Shown: positions 60,860 to 64,000 of the stretch, one piece after another
How positions within the stretch are numbered: the stretch's first letter is position 1
Layout of the letters: every line of letters starts with the position of its first letter
Assembly (NCBI GenBank): GCA_902491575.1
Contig: CABUID010000002.1
Coordinates: forward strand, 124,001-188,000
Length of the DNA: 64,000 bases
Direction: 5' to 3'
Source of the DNA: an uncultured Bacillota bacterium
GTDB lineage: Bacteria; Bacillota_I; Bacilli_A; RFN20; CAG-631
Program-made: the position numbers and the translations under genes
The notes under the pieces: generated by a model
What the model was told of the DNA's origin: nothing
Database searches by the model: none
The model's input: only the letters and a program-made list of their open reading frames with translations

Positions 60860-60868
60860 TGTTATACT
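60860..60868 (+). promoter_or_regulatory. Candidate extended -10 promoter reading toward sbcD
   Basis: TGTTATACT matches an extended -10. It would give sbcD a ~200-base leader that runs antisense to the transposase remnant. Confidence 0.3.
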
Positions 60869-61047
60869 ATAGTTGTGAAAGAATAAGGCTCATTTTTTTT
60901 ATTCATTTGGTAGATGATTTTAATAAGCTTATTCGCATAAGCAACGAGTGCAACCATTTTACAACAATTAAGTTGTGCTTTTTTCTTTTGATAGAAGTGT
61001 TGAATGTGGTTGTCTAGTAAGAAACTTCTAGTCATACTTCTAGCCAT
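60862..61047 (-). pseudogene. IS110-family (IS116/IS902 type) transposase C-terminal remnant
   Basis: A 61-codon frame ends with HFYQKKKAQLNCCKMVAL, then VAYANKLIKIIYQMNKKNEP. This is the pattern of the extreme C-terminus of IS110-type transposases (FY-basic-KMVALVA-x-x-KL-x-x-IIY-x-M-x-K-x-EPY). The rest of the ~400-residue transposase is missing; the fragment is cut off on its 5' side directly at the leader of sbcD. It is therefore a decayed element. No flanking direct repeat was recognised. Confidence 0.75.
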
Positions 61048-61075
61048 AATAAAATAAATAAAAGGGAGAAATTGT

Positions 61076-62155
61076 ATGAAAATAATTCATTGCTCTGACA
61101 TTCATTTAGGTGCTAAAATTGAAAATAAGTTTTCAAAAGAACAATCGGATAAAAGAAAACAAGAATTGGAATCTTCTTTTGCTAGAATGGTAAACTATGC
61201 GAAAGAGAATAATATTCAAATTATATTACTAACAGGGGATGTATTTGATGTAGAAGTTCCCACTATGCGAATAAAAAATTTATTTTATGGCATTATTGAA
61301 TCCCATTCTGATATTGATTTTTATTATTTACGTGGCAATCATGATCAAAGCAATCCTTTTATGAATAAACCATTAAAGAATTTGAAAACATTTAAAGAAG
61401 AGGACTGGACCACATACCACTATGAAAATGTAGATATTAGTGGCATCGAATTGACTAGTCAAAACGCTCTATCCTACTCTTCAAGTTTGCATCTTCATCC
61501 AGACAAAAAAAATATTGTTTTACTTCATGGAAGTGTATCAGATGCAGAAGGTCCACAACAAATTAAATTATCAAAATTAATGGAGAAAAACATAGATTAT
61601 TTAGCATTAGGACATTACCATTCCTTTAAAGAATATAAAATTGATTACCGAGGGGTTGCGGTTTATAGTGGATGTTTAGAAGGAAGAGGATTTGATGAAT
61701 TAGGTGAAAAGGGTTTTGTCGTTTTAGATATAGAAGATACCATAAAATATCATTTTGTCCCTTTTTCTACACGTACTTTGGAAGAAATCTCTATAGATGT
61801 TTCTGCTTTAGATAAAGCTTATTTAATCTACCAAAAAGTAAAAATGGAACTAGAAAATCATCCTACTATTTCGAAAAAAGATATAATAAGAATTTACTTA
61901 AAAGGAGAAATACCTTTTGAGATGGAGAATATCGAAGAAGATGTAACTAATTTTTTAAAAAACGATCATTACTTTTACATTGAAGTGAAAGATAAAACAA
62001 GTCGCCCTATTCAAATTAATAAATATAAAGATGAAATATCGTTGAAAGGAGAATTTGTTCGTATAGTTTTAAAAAGTGATTTGGATGACCATATAAAACA
62101 AAAAATACTACAACTAGGTTTAAAAACAATAGATGGAAAGGAGATAGAATCATGA
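61076..62155 (+). CDS. sbcD: SbcD/YhaO-like DNA double-strand-break exonuclease (Mre11 type)
   Basis: Metallophosphoesterase nuclease that processes hairpins and blocked DNA ends with its ATPase partner. The 359-residue product has IIHCSDIHLGAK, LLTGDVFDVE, YLRGNHDQSNPF, LLHGSVSD and LALGHYHSFK, the full set of Mre11-type metal motifs. It is closer in length to YhaO or short SbcD. AAGGGAG precedes the ATG. Its stop overlaps the start of the ATPase gene by ATGA. Confidence 0.93.
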   Translation: MKIIHCSDIHLGAKIENKFSKEQSDKRKQELESSFARMVNYAKENNIQIILLTGDVFDVEVPTMRIKNLFYGIIESHSDIDFYYLRGNHDQSNPFMNKPLKNLKTFKEEDWTTYHYENVDISGIELTSQNALSYSSSLHLHPDKKNIVLLHGSVSDAEGPQQIKLSKLMEKNIDYLALGHYHSFKEYKIDYRGVAVYSGCLEGRGFDELGEKGFVVLDIEDTIKYHFVPFSTRTLEEISIDVSALDKAYLIYQKVKMELENHPTISKKDIIRIYLKGEIPFEMENIEEDVTNFLKNDHYFYIEVKDKTSRPIQINKYKDEISLKGEFVRIVLKSDLDDHIKQKILQLGLKTIDGKEIES

Positions 62156-64000
62156 AACTTATTTCCTGTAAAATTGAAAATTTTGGTACAATATCAAATC
62201 AATCCTTTCATTTTAATGAAAATTTAACTGTTATTTGTCAAAATAATGGATTTGGTAAAACTACTCTTGCGGCATTCATAAAAGCGATGTTTTATGGGTT
62301 AGAACCTTATCGGAAAAATTCTTTTAATGATAGGATGCATTTTTACCCTTTTAATCATGGAAAATTTGGTGGTTCCTTAACCTTTCAAATAAAGGATAAA
62401 GTATATCGAATTGAGCGCTTTTTTGATGAAAAAAGTAAAGAAGAATTAAAGGTATATTGCAATCATAATTTGACAAATGAATTTTCAAATGAATCGATTG
62501 GAAAGGTTATTTTTGGTGTAGATAAAAATTCTTTTGAAAAGACAATTTTTATGAATGCAAGAGATTTTGACTGTTTGACGACTTCAGACATCAAAGATAA
62601 ATTGACTAATTCTATTGATAAGATGGAAATGAATCGAAATTTTGATAGTCTCATTGAAAAATTAGAGAATGTTAAAAAAGGGCTTCAATCGGAACGTAAA
62701 GTTTCAGGTGAATATACTGGAAAAATTCCCGAAAAGAGAAAACTACGAAGTGATTTAGAAAATACAGAACGAAATTATAAAAAGATACAAGAAAAATTAA
62801 AAGATAAATATGATGAAATGAAGAAAATTAATCAAGATTTGCTTGAAATTCAACAACAATTAAAAAAAGAAAAAGAAAGAGAAATTATTCTTAATCATTG
62901 GGAGACGTATGAAAATTATCGAAAGGAATGTCAATCTTATCAAGAAAAACTTCAAGAGATTCAAAAAAAATATCCAAAAGGTATACCTACAGAAGATGAA
63001 ATTAAAATAATTGAGAATCGATTAGAAATTATAAATCAACAACAAATCAAATATCATCATCTTCAAGAATTGATGAATGAAGATTTTAAACAATATGAAA
63101 TTTTATCTGAAAAATTTCAAAAAGATTTCCCTGATGATGCTAAAATAAAAGATGGGAAATATAAATTAAATCAAATATCAGAATGGACTATTGAAATCGA
63201 TTTATTGAATAAAAAAGAACTTACAGAAAATGAAAAAAGATTGAATAATATTTTTGCTAATCCAGAAATCGATGACGAGCAAGTAAATGTTTTATTAAGT
63301 AAAGTAGAACAATACAAAAATTTAGAAGATCAATATAAATCCTATATGAATTCGGATGATTTACAAAAAGTATCTAAACAACAAAAAATATCCTTAAAAT
63401 ATTATGTAATAATTGGTTTTTTGTTCTTAGTATTTTTACTTGTAGGATTAGGTCTTTTGTTTTATAACATCATCATAGGAATCATGGGCATTATTTTAGG
63501 CATTATTGGACTATTTTCAGATGCATTTATATATTTAATTCATTATCAGAAGGTAGGAAATTCTTATAAAAAAAGTAAAGGAAATATAAAAGAAAAAGAA
63601 TTAGATCATACGATGAAAGCCATGGAAAATTTACAAAAACAATTAGAAAGTTTTTTAATTCCTCTTGGTTACGATGAAGACCATCTTGTTACGGTGAATT
63701 TTTATAATTTTAAAAAAGATTTTTTAGACTTCAAAGCGTTACAAATTGCACAGCAAAAACATTTACAAGACATCGAATTGCTTCAAGTAAAAAAAGATCA
63801 ATTAACGAAAGAATTGAATGATTTTTTAAATATCTATATTCAAACGAATGATACTTTAGAAAATAAAATGAACGATTTAGTGCAAGAAATCAATACGTTT
63901 AAACAATTAAAAGAGACAAAAGCAAATAGAATAAAAGAACTAAATGAACTTGAAAAGAATTTATTAAAAGAACAAGCTCATTTGAAAAATGACTTGTTCA
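62152..64000 (+). CDS. SbcC/YhaN-like SMC-family ATPase with a central membrane hairpin (3' part outside the window)
   Basis: The frame runs open from the ATG at 62152 to the window end (616 codons). Walker A is CQNNGFGKTTLAAF near residues 32-45, and the AxxxFxNARDFDCLTT region (residues ~130-145) resembles SMC-type ATPases. A long coiled coil (residues ~170-410) follows. Two adjacent membrane helices lie at about residues 416-437 and 440-463 (IIGFLFLVFLLVGLGLLF, then IIIGIMGIILGIIGLF), and the coiled coil then resumes. Soluble SbcC/Rad50 have a zinc hook at this place instead; the membrane hairpin suits YhaN-type proteins. The C-terminal ATPase half lies beyond 64000. It overlaps sbcD by ATGA. 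Confidence 0.87.
   Translation, partial: MKLISCKIENFGTISNQSFHFNENLTVICQNNGFGKTTLAAFIKAMFYGLEPYRKNSFNDRMHFYPFNHGKFGGSLTFQIKDKVYRIERFFDEKSKEELKVYCNHNLTNEFSNESIGKVIFGVDKNSFEKTIFMNARDFDCLTTSDIKDKLTNSIDKMEMNRNFDSLIEKLENVKKGLQSERKVSGEYTGKIPEKRKLRSDLENTERNYKKIQEKLKDKYDEMKKINQDLLEIQQQLKKEKEREIILNHWETYENYRKECQSYQEKLQEIQKKYPKGIPTEDEIKIIENRLEIINQQQIKYHHLQELMNEDFKQYEILSEKFQKDFPDDAKIKDGKYKLNQISEWTIEIDLLNKKELTENEKRLNNIFANPEIDDEQVNVLLSKVEQYKNLEDQYKSYMNSDDLQKVSKQQKISLKYYVIIGFLFLVFLLVGLGLLFYNIIIGIMGIILGIIGLFSDAFIYLIHYQKVGNSYKKSKGNIKEKELDHTMKAMENLQKQLESFLIPLGYDEDHLVTVNFYNFKKDFLDFKALQIAQQKHLQDIELLQVKKDQLTKELNDFLNIYIQTNDTLENKMNDLVQEINTFKQLKETKANRIKELNELEKNLLKEQAHLKNDLF

Larger units (their letters stand above)
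60709..61075. other. Region without an intact gene between the YwaF-like gene and sbcD
   Basis: This 367-base stretch contains a hairpin, the IS110-type remnant and a possible promoter, all listed separately. I see no tRNA, small protein gene or repeat array. Confidence 0.6.

Noticed and set aside
1..64000. tRNA, rRNA, CRISPR array, prophage or restriction system
   Set aside because: None of the characteristic repeats, tRNA TTCGA arms, integrases or methylase motifs were seen; most genes are core functions.
1..64000. Mycoplasma-type code (TGA as Trp)
   Set aside because: TGA ends several full-length genes, Trp is encoded by TGG, and RF2 is present.

Overview
This window comes from a low-GC, anaerobic Gram-positive bacterium, most likely an uncultured gut member of the class Bacilli (an Erysipelotrichia-, RF39- or Acholeplasma-like lineage; the lineage is inference). 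The reasons are strongly AT-rich coding, mostly short intergenic gaps, Firmicute-type Shine-Dalgarno sites and simple hairpin/T-tract terminators. RNase J, YhaM, YitT, DUF951 and RecX of the Firmicute kind are all present. Anaerobic metabolism is marked by pyruvate:ferredoxin oxidoreductase and a class III ribonucleotide reductase. TGA is a normal stop codon: prfB (RF2) is present and carries its autoregulatory +1 frameshift. No tRNA, rRNA, CRISPR array, prophage or intact insertion sequence was recognised.

Layout. 1-3510 (+): end of infB, rbfA, a DUF368 polyprenyl-phosphate transporter-like protein and a DUF308-like membrane protein. 3536-7640 (-): nrdG, nrdD and trxB as one anaerobic ribonucleotide reductase operon; NrdD carries a fused glutaredoxin-like domain. 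7798-10557 (+): a VanZ-like membrane protein with a very large Ig-like insertion. 10622-16276 (-): secA, prfB, YitT, folD and a short DUF951 gene. 16475-19254 (+): fba, a CysQ-like phosphatase and an unknown membrane-anchored protein. 19256-25403 (-): Tyr-rich protein, maf, RNase J, unknowns and two CNNM/CBS proteins. 25434-27037 (+): two paralogous membrane-attached thioredoxin-fold proteins. 27035-32483 (-): trmL, yebC, an unknown helical protein and nifJ. 32621-33712 (+): alr. 33726-35852 (-): nagA, an exonuclease and rlmH. 35909-45982 (+): SGNH hydrolase, an EIIB-like membrane protein, a heterodimeric ABC exporter, GT8 glycosyltransferase, cardiolipin synthase, pentapeptide protein, phytoene-desaturase-like flavoprotein and a DUF3795-like protein. 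46024-57912 (-): an alpha-glucan operon (glgB, glgP, pulA) running on into an SGNH esterase, recX and yhaM, preceded by a phosphodiesterase-like protein and DUF4127. 58158-64000 (+): GH13 alpha-glucosidase, a YwaF-like membrane protein, an IS110-type transposase remnant, sbcD and an sbcC/yhaN-like gene cut by the window end.

How the genes work together. The glucan genes can make branches (GlgB), release glucose-1-phosphate (GlgP), debranch (PulA) and, with the GH13 glucosidase, finish short oligosaccharides. No glycogen synthase or ADP-glucose pyrophosphorylase lies here. Fba feeds glycolysis and NifJ oxidises pyruvate to acetyl-CoA with reduced ferredoxin. TrxB, the redoxin tail of NrdD and NrdG form a plausible self-contained route for anaerobic dNTP synthesis. 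Most of the window is ordinary core genome. The unusual parts are protein architectures: NrdD-glutaredoxin beside trxB, VanZ split by Ig-like repeats, an EIIB-like protein with His in place of the phosphorylated Cys, and an SbcC/YhaN-like ATPase with a transmembrane hairpin inside its coiled coil.
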